This document shows positions 26,104 through 36,051 of a stretch of DNA of 64,000 bases, one piece after another. Under the pieces are notes generated by a model. The model was given only the letters and a program-made list of their open reading frames with translations, made no database searches and was not told the DNA's origin. The stretch spans positions 124,001-188,000 of the forward strand of contig NZ_CP085168.1 in assembly GCF_022788715.1 (NCBI RefSeq), given 5' to 3'. Within the stretch, counting starts at the first letter, position 1; the number at the start of each line of letters is the position of its first letter. The position numbers were made by a program, and so were the translations under genes. The DNA is from Sulfitobacter sp. DSM 110093. Lineage in GTDB: Bacteria > Pseudomonadota > Alphaproteobacteria > Rhodobacterales > Rhodobacteraceae.

Positions 26104-27890
26104 CGGACAAGTAGAAGTTTGTCGCAAGCGAGACCATGCAAAGCCAGATCAGCCTCTCCAATGCCAAGGCCGAGTGTCTCCATTAGTTCGTCGATCGCAT
26201 CGTCCAGAGCTAAGGTTAGACCACTCAAGATAGGGGGAATGCCGCTTTGAAGGGTATTCAGAGTACCTTCTAAAGTCGCTTCAACTATAGCGGTGAGAAA
26301 ACCAAAGTTGATCTCCAAGAGTTCGAGGTCAAAGTCCCATGAAACATCAACTTCTTTCATGACCGCCGAAAGGACTCCGGTCAAAAGGTCACCAGAACCA
26401 ATTTCCTTGAATGGCGGAGGATCGTAGTTAGAAACTTCGGAAAGGATAAATTCTGTCTGTGCTTGTTCGGAAATACCTAGGGGTATTGCCGCTTCCAACA
26501 GCACAGCTATTTCCACTTTAGCCAGAAACAAATCTACCTCAATCTTGAGTAAATCTGCGGGATGAAGTTTGTCTTTGTTCAATGGGGTCGTGTTATCATT
26601 GAAGTCTGGCGGATCGAACTGCCCCAGGAATACCTCAGCCACATGTGTCCCTGTTACGCCGTTCAGAGGGTCTGTGCCGGTATCAAAACGGGCTATGACA
26701 TCATCGGGTTCTGAGACGCTGCAGTCGATATCTGTCAGTGAGGCGGTGGCACCGGCAACCTCGATATAGAGCGGCAGTAAATTAACAGATAAGATGTCAA
26801 GGCCCAGAGGAGCGAAGATCGAGGGCTCTAGTTTCAGGTCCAGCTTAAGACGTGTCTGTGCCGTATGGAGGGTCGTACCGCGCTCTCCGATGGTAATCCA
26901 TCCTGATTTTGCTTTCTTCTCGCCCACCACCAGGTCGAAATCTACGGAGACCAAACCGTCGATGCCGACATCGAGGTCTGACTCGATATGTCTTTCTGCA
27001 TTAATGATATCCACCGATGCCTTCAGTAGATCGAGCGCTTTGACGGTGATCTTGGGCAGGAGGTCAGGAGCGAGGGCCTTCACATCTTCTCCTTCGATCA
27101 AAATGAGATCGGAGACGTTTAGAAGTTCTGAAGCTCCACTGTTGATGATGGTGGTTAAGGCGGTTGTAACTTCCTCTCCAAGACCTGTGTCGAGAAGAGC
27201 TCCGGCGATATTTGTAAGATCAGCCTCTTTCGTGAGTAGAACCTCATAATTTCCCGCCGTAACATCAAGTCGTGACGCTAATGCGTCCGAAAAAGACAGC
27301 AGGTCGATATCGGCATCTGCCAAGGCCTCATAATCAAGGACATCGAGGCCCACCGTTGTGCCCAGAGCCGCAGACAGAACCGCGTTTAGAATTCCCTCAT
27401 CAATCCTGAGCAATCTCGAGCCCAGACTGAAAGAAGCGCTATCATAGCGTGCAGCTGTCGCCTCCGCTTGGATGCGCGTCGTATCTTGATCCAGAAAGAT
27501 CTGTGCAAAATATAGGGGCACCTCTTTGTTCAGGGTGACCTGCGCAGCGTTATCGCCTGGCTCAACCCATGACCTCCCCGGTTCGAGTTTCGCATCTTCA
27601 GTGCGGATGAAGCGACCATATTTGATATCCGTGAGAGCATCCGGCTCAAGGCCATTCCACTTCACTGTTTCGAGAGCATGTTCGTCCGGATCCGACCACA
27701 AGTTCGAGGCAGCGCTCACGGCCGTCAGATCAGCCTCTGTTTGCAGTTTTTTCTGTTGGAAATAAAGGAGACCAACATCAATGGCGAGCGCCATGAATCC
27801 CATGAGGACGGTCAGCATGAGGGCCGCGATGATGATCACGACACCGCTTTCGTCTTTGCCAAAGCGCTTCAGGAAGCCTTTAATATACAA
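26100..27890 (-). CDS. tadG: TadG-family protein
   Basis: A roughly 596-residue protein with a TadG/TadE-like N-terminus: DESGVVIIIAALMLTVLMG, then FMALAIDVGLLYFQQKKLQ and a TEADLTAVSAAS segment. The long periplasmic part is acidic and rich in alternating hydrophobics, with no obvious von Willebrand domain. GAGGAG eight bases before a TTG at 27890 marks the likely start; an ATG at 27938 would overlap tadE by 59 bases. It lies between tadE and tadD. Confidence 0.82.
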   Translation of the reverse strand: MYIKGFLKRFGKDESGVVIIIAALMLTVLMGFMALAIDVGLLYFQQKKLQTEADLTAVSAASNLWSDPDEHALETVKWNGLEPDALTDIKYGRFIRTEDAKLEPGRSWVEPGDNAAQVTLNKEVPLYFAQIFLDQDTTRIQAEATAARYDSASFSLGSRLLRIDEGILNAVLSAALGTTVGLDVLDYEALADADIDLLSFSDALASRLDVTAGNYEVLLTKEADLTNIAGALLDTGLGEEVTTALTTIINSGASELLNVSDLILIEGEDVKALAPDLLPKITVKALDLLKASVDIINAERHIESDLDVGIDGLVSVDFDLVVGEKKAKSGWITIGERGTTLHTAQTRLKLDLKLEPSIFAPLGLDILSVNLLPLYIEVAGATASLTDIDCSVSEPDDVIARFDTGTDPLNGVTGTHVAEVFLGQFDPPDFNDNTTPLNKDKLHPADLLKIEVDLFLAKVEIAVLLEAAIPLGISEQAQTEFILSEVSNYDPPPFKEIGSGDLLTGVLSAVMKEVDVSWDFDLELLEINFGFLTAIVEATLEGTLNTLQSGIPPILSGLTLALDDAIDELMETLGLGIGEADLALHGLACDKLLLVR

Positions 27891-28296
27891 GATGGCTACT
27901 CCTCGAGACCTTGGTGATTTTAAGGCCAAGGAAGCCATCCACTAGGTCGATTACAGAACCAGTCAGATCATAAGTGAGGGTCACTTTGATGCCTGGCCCA
28001 GGCGTCACATCCATCGAAATTAACTCGGTGACATTGTCACCCTGTAGGATTGGGAAACGTGTTTTGGCTTCTTCGATAAAAACGTAGGCCTTGTCCTCGC
28101 GTTCTTCTCTTCCTAGCCCTCGGACAGAGTATCGTGCGGTTTCAGCGGCAAGCTGTTGCAAGCTATGCGCAATCGAGAAGTATTGCCCAAAGCAGGCAAT
28201 CCCCAAAAGGATCGCCAGCAAGAGCGGTAAGATCAGTGCAAATTCCACGGCGACAGCGCCGTCCTCATTCCTCCAAAAACTGCATCTATGAGGCAT
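27880..28296 (-). CDS. tadE: TadE-family pseudopilin-like protein
   Basis: A 138-residue protein with the TadE signature NEDGAVAVEFALILPLLLA near the N-terminus, where a prepilin-peptidase-like cleavage occurs in family members. The ATG at 28296 overlaps the tadC stop (TGATG). Minor pseudopilins of this type are needed for Flp pilus assembly. Confidence 0.88.
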   Translation of the reverse strand: MPHRCSFWRNEDGAVAVEFALILPLLLAILLGIACFGQYFSIAHSLQQLAAETARYSVRGLGREEREDKAYVFIEEAKTRFPILQGDNVTELISMDVTPGPGIKVTLTYDLTGSVIDLVDGFLGLKITKVSRSSHLVY

Positions 28297-29255
28297 CAGT
28301 TCAAAGCCCCTCCCATGATATTGTCGAGAATGTTGAGGGCGGCCGGACCGATCAACACCACGAAGAGCGCGGGCATGATGAAAAGGATCAAGGGGATCGT
28401 CATCAAGGCCGGGATACGCCCCGCTTGTTCTTCGATCCGCAACAAGCGAAGCGCGCGTTGGTCGCGCATTAGGGTACGCAGGGCTTGCGAGATCGGGGTG
28501 CCATAGCGTTCGGCCTGCATCATCGCATTGGCAAAGATTGATATTTCCGAGAGGGGTAAACGCTCCGAGAGCCTGACCCAAGCCCCGTCACGGTCTGGCA
28601 TGACATTAAGCTCGACATATAACTGTCTGATTTCGAATGAGAGTGTTGGAGCTACAGCATGTGACTCGCGCGCCACTCGGTTGAGAGCAGGCCCGAAGCT
28701 CAACCCCGCCTCAGTCGCGATGACCAGCAGCTCCAACATGTCCGGGAAAGCTTTTTGGACCTCGGTATACCTTTGCTTTTGACGAAATTTGAGGACCGCA
28801 TCTGGGAGCTTGGAGAGCAGAAGTGCAGCGGCGAGGGCAATCATGATTTTCATGAACACCCCCATCTCGCTGGACGCATCAAGTGAGAACCAAAGCCAGG
28901 TAAAACCTATACCTCCGATCGGCAGCAACAACTTCAAGAAGGAGTAGATCAGCAGAGCGTCTCGCCCGCGGAACCCTGCGGTGCGGAGCAACTTGGCAGA
29001 GGCTTCCGCCTCGCCCCCATTGACGATGGAGAACCGCTCGGAGGTGTTTATGGCAACGCGCTTTGCCATTCCCAGCAGGAAGCCAGAGCTTGATCGTCTC
29101 GGCATGGTCCGATCATTGCGTTTCAGGTTCATGGTGCGGTTCAGTCGCGCCATGCGCTCGCGTCCGTCGAGAGCGTTCAACACCGCTGTCTGTGCAAAAT
29201 AGAGGATTGGTGCTGCGATGAGTATCAGAACAAGGGGGGGAATTTCACTAAACAT
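28296..29255 (-). CDS. tadC: Tad pilus inner-membrane platform protein TadC
   Basis: A 319-residue type II secretion F-domain protein. It has an N-terminal TM helix, a cytoplasmic F domain (FPDMLELLVIATEAGLSFGP, then LNRVARESHAV) and two C-terminal TM helices (TIPLILFIMPALFVVLIGPA). The ATG at 29255 overlaps the tadB stop by 8 bases. It pairs with TadB as the inner-membrane platform. Confidence 0.88.
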   Translation of the reverse strand: MFSEIPPLVLILIAAPILYFAQTAVLNALDGRERMARLNRTMNLKRNDRTMPRRSSSGFLLGMAKRVAINTSERFSIVNGGEAEASAKLLRTAGFRGRDALLIYSFLKLLLPIGGIGFTWLWFSLDASSEMGVFMKIMIALAAALLLSKLPDAVLKFRQKQRYTEVQKAFPDMLELLVIATEAGLSFGPALNRVARESHAVAPTLSFEIRQLYVELNVMPDRDGAWVRLSERLPLSEISIFANAMMQAERYGTPISQALRTLMRDQRALRLLRIEEQAGRIPALMTIPLILFIMPALFVVLIGPAALNILDNIMGGALN

Positions 29256-30210
29256 CGAGACGCGACAATCTATACATGCTGAAAATACCCATGCCGAGGA
29301 AGGCAACGCCGACCAGCGCAAGGATACGTCCGCGCGCATCTATGAAAAGTGGCTGAAGGTATTCGCCGTTCACCATCCAGATGATGAGGCCAATAGCGAA
29401 GGGAAGGGAGGATAGGACTGCGGCACTGACCCTGACTTCTGCTGATAAAGCAGCAGCCTTCTTGCGCAGCTTACGGCGCTCTCGCAACATATTGGCAAGG
29501 TTTTCCAGTGTCTCGACCAGATTGCCACCGGTTTCGACCTGAAGCCCAACAGCAATAACAATGAACCTTGCTTCCTGGGAGCCGATGCGATCAGCAATAC
29601 CGCCAAGCGCCTCGTTCAATCCTATTCCCAGACGCATTTCTTCACAGCAAAAGCTAAACTCTTCCTCGGCAATGCCCTTGGCATGATTGGCCACCACCCG
29701 CAGGGCAACCGGTGCCGGCTGCCCGGACCGAAGCCCGCGGGCAAACACATCAAGGCAATCAGGCAATGCTTCGTTAAACGCTTTAATCCTGCGTGAGCGC
29801 AGATGACCGAGCCAGACAGTGAAAGACAGGTAGCTGGACAGCCCGGAAATGAGCAGAGCCAAGGGCAGGGGCGCCAGTTTAAGAATCTGGAATGCCGCGA
29901 CCATCACGATGGCCATAATCACCATCACCGCTATGGCGCTTCTGGGTTTCATCTCCAACCCGGCCTCTCGCAGACGGGTATCAAGCAGGCGCGCGAAGCG
30001 GCTGTTGTCGACCTTGCCAGTCTCGCCTTCATCCTCAATTTCAAGGCGCCGTGTCGCCCGATCAGAGAATTGAAGTGGATGGTTCTTGGTAAACTTGACC
30101 AACCTTTGAAGGCGTGTCTGACGCGCACGGTCGAGTGTAATGGCGAAGACCAATCCGGTGGTCGCAAAGACACCGAATATGAGGAGGAAGAAAGCAAATA
30201 TCTGCAGCAT
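29248..30210 (-). CDS. tadB: Tad pilus inner-membrane platform protein TadB
   Basis: A 320-residue protein with N-terminal TM (LQIFAFFLLIFGVFATTGLV) and a type II secretion F domain (LPDCLDVFARGLRSGQPAPV and ARFIVIAVGLQVETGGNLVE). Two C-terminal TM segments follow. The ATG at 30210 overlaps the cpaF stop, so the genes are coupled. Confidence 0.88.
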   Translation of the reverse strand: MLQIFAFFLLIFGVFATTGLVFAITLDRARQTRLQRLVKFTKNHPLQFSDRATRRLEIEDEGETGKVDNSRFARLLDTRLREAGLEMKPRSAIAVMVIMAIVMVAAFQILKLAPLPLALLISGLSSYLSFTVWLGHLRSRRIKAFNEALPDCLDVFARGLRSGQPAPVALRVVANHAKGIAEEEFSFCCEEMRLGIGLNEALGGIADRIGSQEARFIVIAVGLQVETGGNLVETLENLANMLRERRKLRKKAAALSAEVRVSAAVLSSLPFAIGLIIWMVNGEYLQPLFIDARGRILALVGVAFLGMGIFSMYRLSRLDV

Positions 30211-30211
30211 C

Positions 30212-31762
30212 CTAAATCTCCAATGTACGGCGCAATGTGCTTTCCAGACCCATTTCTGCCGCCCGCGTCGTGAAATAGGGGGTGCTGCCTGTTGCTTGGA
30301 ACTCTCCAATGATGGTCTCGCCCGTGCGGGTCAGATCGGGGGTGAAGCAAAACAGTTCCTGCATGCTGAGCGTGTTGCCCTCAGCGCCCACGATTTCGCA
30401 GATTGAGGTGATCCTACGTACCCCATCTCGCATGCGCGATATTTGAACCACCAGGTCAATCGCGGAGCTTATCTGCTGGCGAACGAATTCACTTGGAAGG
30501 GCGGTCCCTGACATGGCGATCATGCTTTCTAGGCGTGTCAGCGCCTCGCGGGGGGAATTGGCATGAAGGGTGCTCATCGAGCCGTCGTGGCCGGTGTTCA
30601 TTGCCTGCAAGAGGTCCAGCGCCTCCTCGCTGCGCACTTCGCCGATGATGATCCTGTCGGGGCGCATCCGAAGCGTATTGCGGAACAGATGACGCATGGT
30701 GATCTCGCCAAGTCCCTCAATCGAGGGTGGCCGCGTTTCCAGAGATACGACATGCGGCTGTTGAAGCCGCAGCTCTGCAGCATCTTCGATTGTCACAATG
30801 CGCTCGGCCTCTGAAATCTCGCCTGATATCGCATTCAGCAGGGTGGTTTTACCGGACCCTGTTCCTCCCGAAATAAGGATGTTCAATCGCATCTTTGCCG
30901 CAAGACGCAAAAACTCTGCCATGGGTGAGGATAGGCTGTCGCGCGCCACAAGATCTGCCAGCTGCAGCTCGCCCTTGGGGAACTTCCGGATTGTTAGCGT
31001 CGGTCCCTTCAGAGCAAGCGGAGGGATCGTCACATTGATACGGCTACCATCTGGCAGGCGGGCATCAACCAGGGGGGTGGTTTCATCAACACGACGGCCA
31101 GCCAGCGATACGATCCGTGTTGCAATATTGAGGACATGTTGATTGTCCCGGAAGGTGACGCCTGTAAGTTCTAGCTGCCCGTTCCGCTCAATGTAGACTT
31201 GCTTGGACCCATTCACCATGATGTCGGATATTGTGTCGTCAGCCAGCAGCCGCTCGAGGGGGCCAAAGCCCATCATATCGTCGAGGACATACTCAACCAG
31301 CTGAGTGCTTTCGGCCCCGTTAAGTTCTAATTTCTGTTTTCTGCTGACGCTGCGAACAGCCCGGGCGATGGTCTCGCGCTGCAGATCATCCGGTCCTGAG
31401 GCGAGCTCGGTAAGGTCGAGAAGCGCCATAATTTCCGGCATGACGCGCTGACTGAGGCTGTTGAGGTGGCGATCAAACCCGGCAAGAGAGGCGCTCCGGG
31501 CAGGGTGTGCTGACGTGTCCGGCAGGGCCCCTGGTTCTGGTTCAGACAGAGCGCTGGCCTTCTCACTAAGAGATCGAACCAGCTCGCGTTGCTCATCAAT
31601 AGGTATTTCCTGGCCCGTCTGCGCCTCATACCAATCTATGGCCCGGCTTACGACGTGAGGCCCAGGCTCCGCGCCACTTGAAATGAGCGCATTGATTTTC
31701 TGAAGCAACTCTGCCGGTATTGAGGGGGTCTTTTGATCAGGGAAGCTTTCCGTTAGCGTCAT
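30212..31762 (-). CDS. cpaF: Tad pilus assembly ATPase CpaF/TadA
   Basis: A 516-residue secretion ATPase. Walker [16 protein letters not shown], the Asp box [18 protein letters not shown], the His box and Walker B-like [20 protein letters not shown] are all present. The first 130 residues form an extra N-terminal region with Ala/Pro-rich stretches. It powers Flp pilus extension. Its ATG overlaps the cpaE stop. Confidence 0.93.
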   Translation of the reverse strand: MTLTESFPDQKTPSIPAELLQKINALISSGAEPGPHVVSRAIDWYEAQTGQEIPIDEQRELVRSLSEKASALSEPEPGALPDTSAHPARSASLAGFDRHLNSLSQRVMPEIMALLDLTELASGPDDLQRETIARAVRSVSRKQKLELNGAESTQLVEYVLDDMMGFGPLERLLADDTISDIMVNGSKQVYIERNGQLELTGVTFRDNQHVLNIATRIVSLAGRRVDETTPLVDARLPDGSRINVTIPPLALKGPTLTIRKFPKGELQLADLVARDSLSSPMAEFLRLAAKMRLNILISGGTGSGKTTLLNAISGEISEAERIVTIEDAAELRLQQPHVVSLETRPPSIEGLGEITMRHLFRNTLRMRPDRIIIGEVRSEEALDLLQAMNTGHDGSMSTLHANSPREALTRLESMIAMSGTALPSEFVRQQISSAIDLVVQISRMRDGVRRITSICEIVGAEGNTLSMQELFCFTPDLTRTGETIIGEFQATGSTPYFTTRAAEMGLESTLRRTLEI

Positions 31763-32994
31763 TTGTTATGCCTCTTCCCCCCAAAGAGGCCCTTCCGTTT
31801 TGACTGTGAGCCCAGATTTACAGGCTCTTCGAGATCGTTCATCAGGCGCGTGATGGCCCGGCTATAGGGCCCTTTTTTTGAGATCCTCCTCACGGGCTGA
31901 CCTTTCAGCGAGGCGCGGGCCAAGTCGGATGCGCTTTCAGGCAGCTCATGCAGGTCACTGATGTTCAGCGCCTGTTTGACCTCTGCTGGCGTGAGCCCTG
32001 CACCTCGGCGTCGCTTGGACATCAGGTAAGAAAAGCGCGGTGGGTTCGAGCTTTTACTGACCCTTTCAACCAGGCGGCTGCAGTTTCGGACTGAGGAGAA
32101 ACCTGGTCCGAAAATGAAGATGATATCATCCAACTCCTCTGCCAGCTCTGGCTGTGCCGCCAATAGGCTTCGCGGCAAGTCTACAACTGTTAAAGGGAAG
32201 CTCTGGCGGCAACGACGTAGAAGGGATGGTAGATTTGCCTCCATCTCGGAGGTGCTGGAGGGATCATTTACGCTGGCGGAGTAAAGATAGAGCCCGTCCA
32301 AGGGCGTTGCCATTGTCGAGGTAAGAAAGGTGTCATCAACCCGCTCTGGCACCAACAGGGCGTCTAAAAGCCCCATTGTCAGATCAGTATCGAGGTCAGC
32401 TGCAATCGAGCCGAATTCGAGGTCTGCATCAAGCAGAGCAACGCGGTTTTGCAGATCACCTTTGGCTTTTGTGCTCCCCGCTGCATCAAGGTATGCCACA
32501 GCGAGGTTCTCGGCGATGGCGCTGGCGCCCAAGCCCCCGGAGACCCCGCAGACAGCAATACAGCGAGACTGTGCCTTGGTGCGTGTGTCTGGTGCGACCG
32601 AGCCCAGCAGCTTCGATATCTGCAGCTGACGATCACCCAGTGGAAGCGGAAGGTATTCCTGAGCCCCGGCATCAAGAACATCCTGATATGTCGGAATATC
32701 ATTCACGTGACCGACGGCGATCACCCGTGATCCGGCCTCCTTCAGTTCCTTGATCCGGTCCATAGCTGGCCCGAGCGCAGCCCCCAACTCGACGATAAGG
32801 ATATCGCCGAGAGGGGCTGTGCCAATGAGGCGGGCGGCCGTGGCCGCGGTGCCCGGGTGGATCGTAAGACTTGCGGTTTCGCCAATCTGGGCCACAAGCT
32901 TCTCGGCTGCGTCTCGCGCATCTTCGGATTCAACGAAGGCTTCGATCTGGGTTCGCTTAAACCGTGCGTTAAGTTTTACTTTGCCCTGAAACAC
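31759..32994 (-). CDS. cpaE: Tad pilus localisation ATPase CpaE/TadZ
   Basis: A 411-residue protein with an atypical receiver-like N-terminal domain (VIAVGHVNDIPTYQDVLDAG) and a MinD/ParA-like ATPase domain (CIAVCGVSGGLGASAIAENL, VALLDADLEFGS). The deviant Walker A motif VSGGLGAS has no lysine near its start, as occurs in some TadZ proteins. It positions the pilus machinery at the pole in related bacteria. Confidence 0.88.
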   Translation of the reverse strand: MFQGKVKLNARFKRTQIEAFVESEDARDAAEKLVAQIGETASLTIHPGTAATAARLIGTAPLGDILIVELGAALGPAMDRIKELKEAGSRVIAVGHVNDIPTYQDVLDAGAQEYLPLPLGDRQLQISKLLGSVAPDTRTKAQSRCIAVCGVSGGLGASAIAENLAVAYLDAAGSTKAKGDLQNRVALLDADLEFGSIAADLDTDLTMGLLDALLVPERVDDTFLTSTMATPLDGLYLYSASVNDPSSTSEMEANLPSLLRRCRQSFPLTVVDLPRSLLAAQPELAEELDDIIFIFGPGFSSVRNCSRLVERVSKSSNPPRFSYLMSKRRRGAGLTPAEVKQALNISDLHELPESASDLARASLKGQPVRRISKKGPYSRAITRLMNDLEEPVNLGSQSKRKGLFGGKRHNK

Positions 32995-33018
32995 GTCAAT
33001 CCCCTCAAAACAAAACGG

Positions 33019-33555
33019 TCAACGCGCTGCCGTGCGTGCTGTAGGTGCTGGTGATAAGATGTCCGCAGGGCGGTGGATCATATGCGCGAGATTGATGGCA
33101 TTGGCGCATCCTAGGTCTTCAACGCCCGGCTGACATGTGACCCTGATCCCCTCGGCGCGTGCGACCCTGATCAGCCCTATTTGATGTCTTTCCAATGGGC
33201 GCTTGGCAAAGCTTTCCTGCATTGAGAGCTTAATGCGTGACGGAACCAGAGACAGGGCCGCGGTTACATTCTGGACACGGGCAGCGTCGGTATTGTTATC
33301 GCCACTGGTCGGGATTGTGATGATCAACACATCCTCACTGCGCAGCGCTCTTGCCTGCAGGAAGCTGTTGAGCTTGCCGCGCTCATGACTTGTCAGATTG
33401 GCTGCACCATGACCGAAATGGAATTGATGCTGCGCCTCGACATAGGGGGCGTTTAGACGGTCGAGAACCGAGACACTGGGCTCAGGCGCCGAACAGGCTG
33501 CTGCAAGGGATAGGGAAGCCAGGGCAGCCATCAAAGATATTCTGGAGATACTCAT
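33019..33555 (-). CDS. cpaD: CpaD-family pilus lipoprotein
   Basis: A 178-residue protein with a lipoprotein signal (LSLAAACSAPEP, lipobox Cys21) and the CpaD-like part HFGHGAANLTSHERGKLNSF. The family resembles OmpA/porin-associated stalk proteins that support the secretin. CpaD homologues share a cysteine-containing CQPGVEDLGCANAINLAHMI near the C-terminus, seen here. It is coupled to cpaC by a four-base overlap. Confidence 0.85.
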   Translation of the reverse strand: MSISRISLMAALASLSLAAACSAPEPSVSVLDRLNAPYVEAQHQFHFGHGAANLTSHERGKLNSFLQARALRSEDVLIITIPTSGDNNTDAARVQNVTAALSLVPSRIKLSMQESFAKRPLERHQIGLIRVARAEGIRVTCQPGVEDLGCANAINLAHMIHRPADILSPAPTARTAAR

Positions 33556-34889
33556 TGCAGAAGTAGCCCCGCTTTACCGTTGATGCTCTTGATGGAAATT
33601 GCATTGCCGTCTTCCACAGGCACGCCCACCGAAAGCTCTCCTGTCAGAGCGCGCTGCAATGTGCCGGCCGGTCTAAACCCATCGACGGGTGTCTTGAACT
33701 TCTTTGGGTCGCCTGGTTCGACCAGATAGGGGGTCACAATGATCACCAGCTCACTCTCGCCGCTCTGATAGCTAGTAGAACGGAATAGGGCGCCCAGAAG
33801 GGGAACCTGACCGAGGCCGGGGACCTCATCAATGGACTGCTGCGATGTGGCTTTGAACAGACCAGCAATTGCAAAGCTTTGGCCGCTGCCAACCTCGATT
33901 GTCGTCGCTGCGCTGCGCTCCAGGATCAGGGGGAGCCCTTGGGTATTGGAGGTGCTGCCATTTGAGAAATCCAATTCACGGACCGTGGTGTCGACCTCAA
34001 GCTTAATCTTGTTCGATTGAAGTACCTCGGGCTGGAATTCCAACTCCACGCCATAGGGTTCAAAAACGACCTCTACTCGGTCATCCGAAGCCGCGGTTTG
34101 ATAGGGGAAGCGGCCCCCGGCCAGGAACTTGGCCCTATCGCCTGATCGCGCCGTAAGATTTGGCTCTGATAGGATGGTCACCAAACCCTCTTGTTGGAGC
34201 GCTTCGAGGCTGACGCCCTGCAATTGGGAACCGACAGTGAAGTCGGTGTTTAGGGCAAAGCCACCGGGCGCACCGACCCCGCCATTCAATCCATTCCCCA
34301 GGGCAGTCCAGCTTGTCCCAAGATCCTCGGTGACCGTTCTTGAAACCTCGGCAATCTTCACCTGCAAGTTCACCTGTGCGGGATTATCGAGCGTCAGGCT
34401 GTTGATAATGGGTACCTCCTGACCAGAAAGGGCCCGGACGACAGTCTCAATCTGCGTGGCATCTCCAAGGGAAGGTACACGCCCGGTCAAAACCACGGCA
34501 CCTTCGGTTTCCCGCACCTGGTAATTGCCAGCGGATACGGCGGAATGTGCGGCCGAATTTAACGCCCCAACATTCAAAGCAACCTTCACGACGCTCGAAA
34601 GGGTGACGTTATCAAGCTCATCGAGCGCAAAGAGCGTCGTGTTTCCAGGGCTTTTTCCGTAGATATAAACAAGGTTTGCAGATTTGACCTCGATATCTGC
34701 AATTTCCGGATTTGCCAAAAAGACAGTTTCGGAAGGCTGGTCGAGACGGATCAACTTCCCCTCGCCGGGGAAAAGACTAACCGGTTTCCCGGTGGCTTCA
34801 ATCACGGTTTGTGCAGGGCTTATGTCAGGGATGAGCATGACGGAGCCAGCCGCGATTAATGCGATGGCCCTGGTAATATTTGGCAGCAT
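33552..34889 (-). CDS. cpaC: Outer-membrane secretin CpaC/RcpA
   Basis: A 445-residue secretin with a signal peptide ending SPAQ, an N-terminal pilus-type domain (LIRLDQPSETVFLANPEIAD), a BON-like segment and the secretin core (VNLQVKIAEVSRTVTEDLGT, VPLLGALFRSTSY). It forms the outer-membrane channel of the Flp pilus. It sits between cpaB and cpaD, in standard order. Confidence 0.92.
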   Translation of the reverse strand: MLPNITRAIALIAAGSVMLIPDISPAQTVIEATGKPVSLFPGEGKLIRLDQPSETVFLANPEIADIEVKSANLVYIYGKSPGNTTLFALDELDNVTLSSVVKVALNVGALNSAAHSAVSAGNYQVRETEGAVVLTGRVPSLGDATQIETVVRALSGQEVPIINSLTLDNPAQVNLQVKIAEVSRTVTEDLGTSWTALGNGLNGGVGAPGGFALNTDFTVGSQLQGVSLEALQQEGLVTILSEPNLTARSGDRAKFLAGGRFPYQTAASDDRVEVVFEPYGVELEFQPEVLQSNKIKLEVDTTVRELDFSNGSTSNTQGLPLILERSAATTIEVGSGQSFAIAGLFKATSQQSIDEVPGLGQVPLLGALFRSTSYQSGESELVIIVTPYLVEPGDPKKFKTPVDGFRPAGTLQRALTGELSVGVPVEDGNAISIKSINGKAGLLLQ

Positions 34890-34913
34890 GGATGAAAATC
34901 CTGAGGTCTAAAT

Positions 34914-35843
34914 CTAGCGGGAGATGGGCAGATCATTTCCCGTTTGAGCTTCTTGTTTAAGTGGCGATTGCGCCTGATCCTCCGCAGCAAAAGCGGTCTG
35001 TTTTTGACCGCCCTGTCCCCGGAATACTGTGATGCGTTTTTTGGGCGGCGGCGTGTAGCTATCCACGGTTTCCCCCGAAATCCGTGTTGAGAGCATGGGG
35101 TCATCGCGCACGATGATTGGCTGGCCGCCATCACCTGCGGAAGACAGCACAAATATCAGCTCTCCTGTTTGCTCTGCGAGCGCCAGTACCTTCGTACCTT
35201 CAGGGTGCAACTCCAGCGTCATCATGCGCCCGTCATTGCTTCGATTGCCCATCTCATTGAGCGCCAGCACCCGTACATTCTCAAGGATGCTTCGCACAGC
35301 GCGCACATCCCCCTGGGAGTTGTAGGACACCATCACGTCGATCCGGTCATTTGGCTCTATTAGGCCGCCAATTGAGGTTTGCCGGCTGAGTGGCACTGAG
35401 ATCGCCCGCATGCCGGCTCCCAGATCCCCGGTGAACCTGCTGATCTTTTCTGGCTGCGCTACCGGTTTTTCGGGCGGCTCGGGAATAATAAGATCGCTCG
35501 CCATGATTGGCGATCCCACTTGAATTTCCTTTTCTGCCCGAAGACCTGATAGACGTTTTCGATTGATTTCAGAATCGAGAATAAAATCCGGAGTAATCAA
35601 ATTGGCAGGTATATTGATCACTTCAATAAAACCGATCGATAAATCAGTGTCTTTCAATATGAGTTCAGAAGCCCCCAGAACAGCAATGCTGGGCATCTCA
35701 TTTACAACGGCAACCTCCCCCGGGGAGGGGGAGGCCGGCTGGCTCTCAGGGCGAATGCTGATCCAAGTGACGGCTACGGCAAGGACCGCAGACGTCGATA
35801 GGACAAGCAATACGCGCTTCGGCATATCATTGAAAATACTCAA
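34914..35843 (-). CDS. cpaB: Flp pilus assembly protein CpaB/RcpC
   Basis: A 309-residue periplasmic protein with an N-terminal TM anchor (VLLVLSTSAVLAVAVTWISI), a SAF domain (LSGLRAEKEIQVGSPIMASD) and a RcpC-type domain (GLIEPNDRIDVMVSYN). Family members are thought to gate or scaffold the secretin. It is the first assembly gene after the pilin. Confidence 0.9.
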   Translation of the reverse strand: MSIFNDMPKRVLLVLSTSAVLAVAVTWISIRPESQPASPSPGEVAVVNEMPSIAVLGASELILKDTDLSIGFIEVINIPANLITPDFILDSEINRKRLSGLRAEKEIQVGSPIMASDLIIPEPPEKPVAQPEKISRFTGDLGAGMRAISVPLSRQTSIGGLIEPNDRIDVMVSYNSQGDVRAVRSILENVRVLALNEMGNRSNDGRMMTLELHPEGTKVLALAEQTGELIFVLSSAGDGGQPIIVRDDPMLSTRISGETVDSYTPPPKKRITVFRGQGGQKQTAFAAEDQAQSPLKQEAQTGNDLPISR

Positions 35844-35874
35844 TTTTTAAATTCCTGAAATGTCAAGGATCTGG

Positions 35875-36051
35875 TCATTCAGGAATGGTGACGGCAGTCT
35901 TAATAACTTCGAAAGTAGCGACGAGTTCATCACCCAGTAGCCCTACCACCGTAACGATACCTGCCGCGATAAGAGCCGCAAATAGACCGTATTCAATTGC
36001 CGTGGCGCCGTCTTCGTCGCGTGCGAAAGTTTTGATGAATTTGATAATCAT
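35875..36051 (-). CDS. flp: Flp-type major pilin
   Basis: A 58-residue prepilin with a basic leader (MIIKFIKTFARDEDG) and the Flp cleavage motif G-ATAIEYGLFAALIAAG, including the E+5 residue. The ATG at 36051 is chosen because the leader length is standard; a TTG at 36060 is an alternative. It is the promoter-proximal gene of the Tad operon. The prepilin peptidase (CpaA/TadV) that should process it is not in this window. Confidence 0.9.
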   Translation of the reverse strand: MIIKFIKTFARDEDGATAIEYGLFAALIAAGIVTVVGLLGDELVATFEVIKTAVTIPE

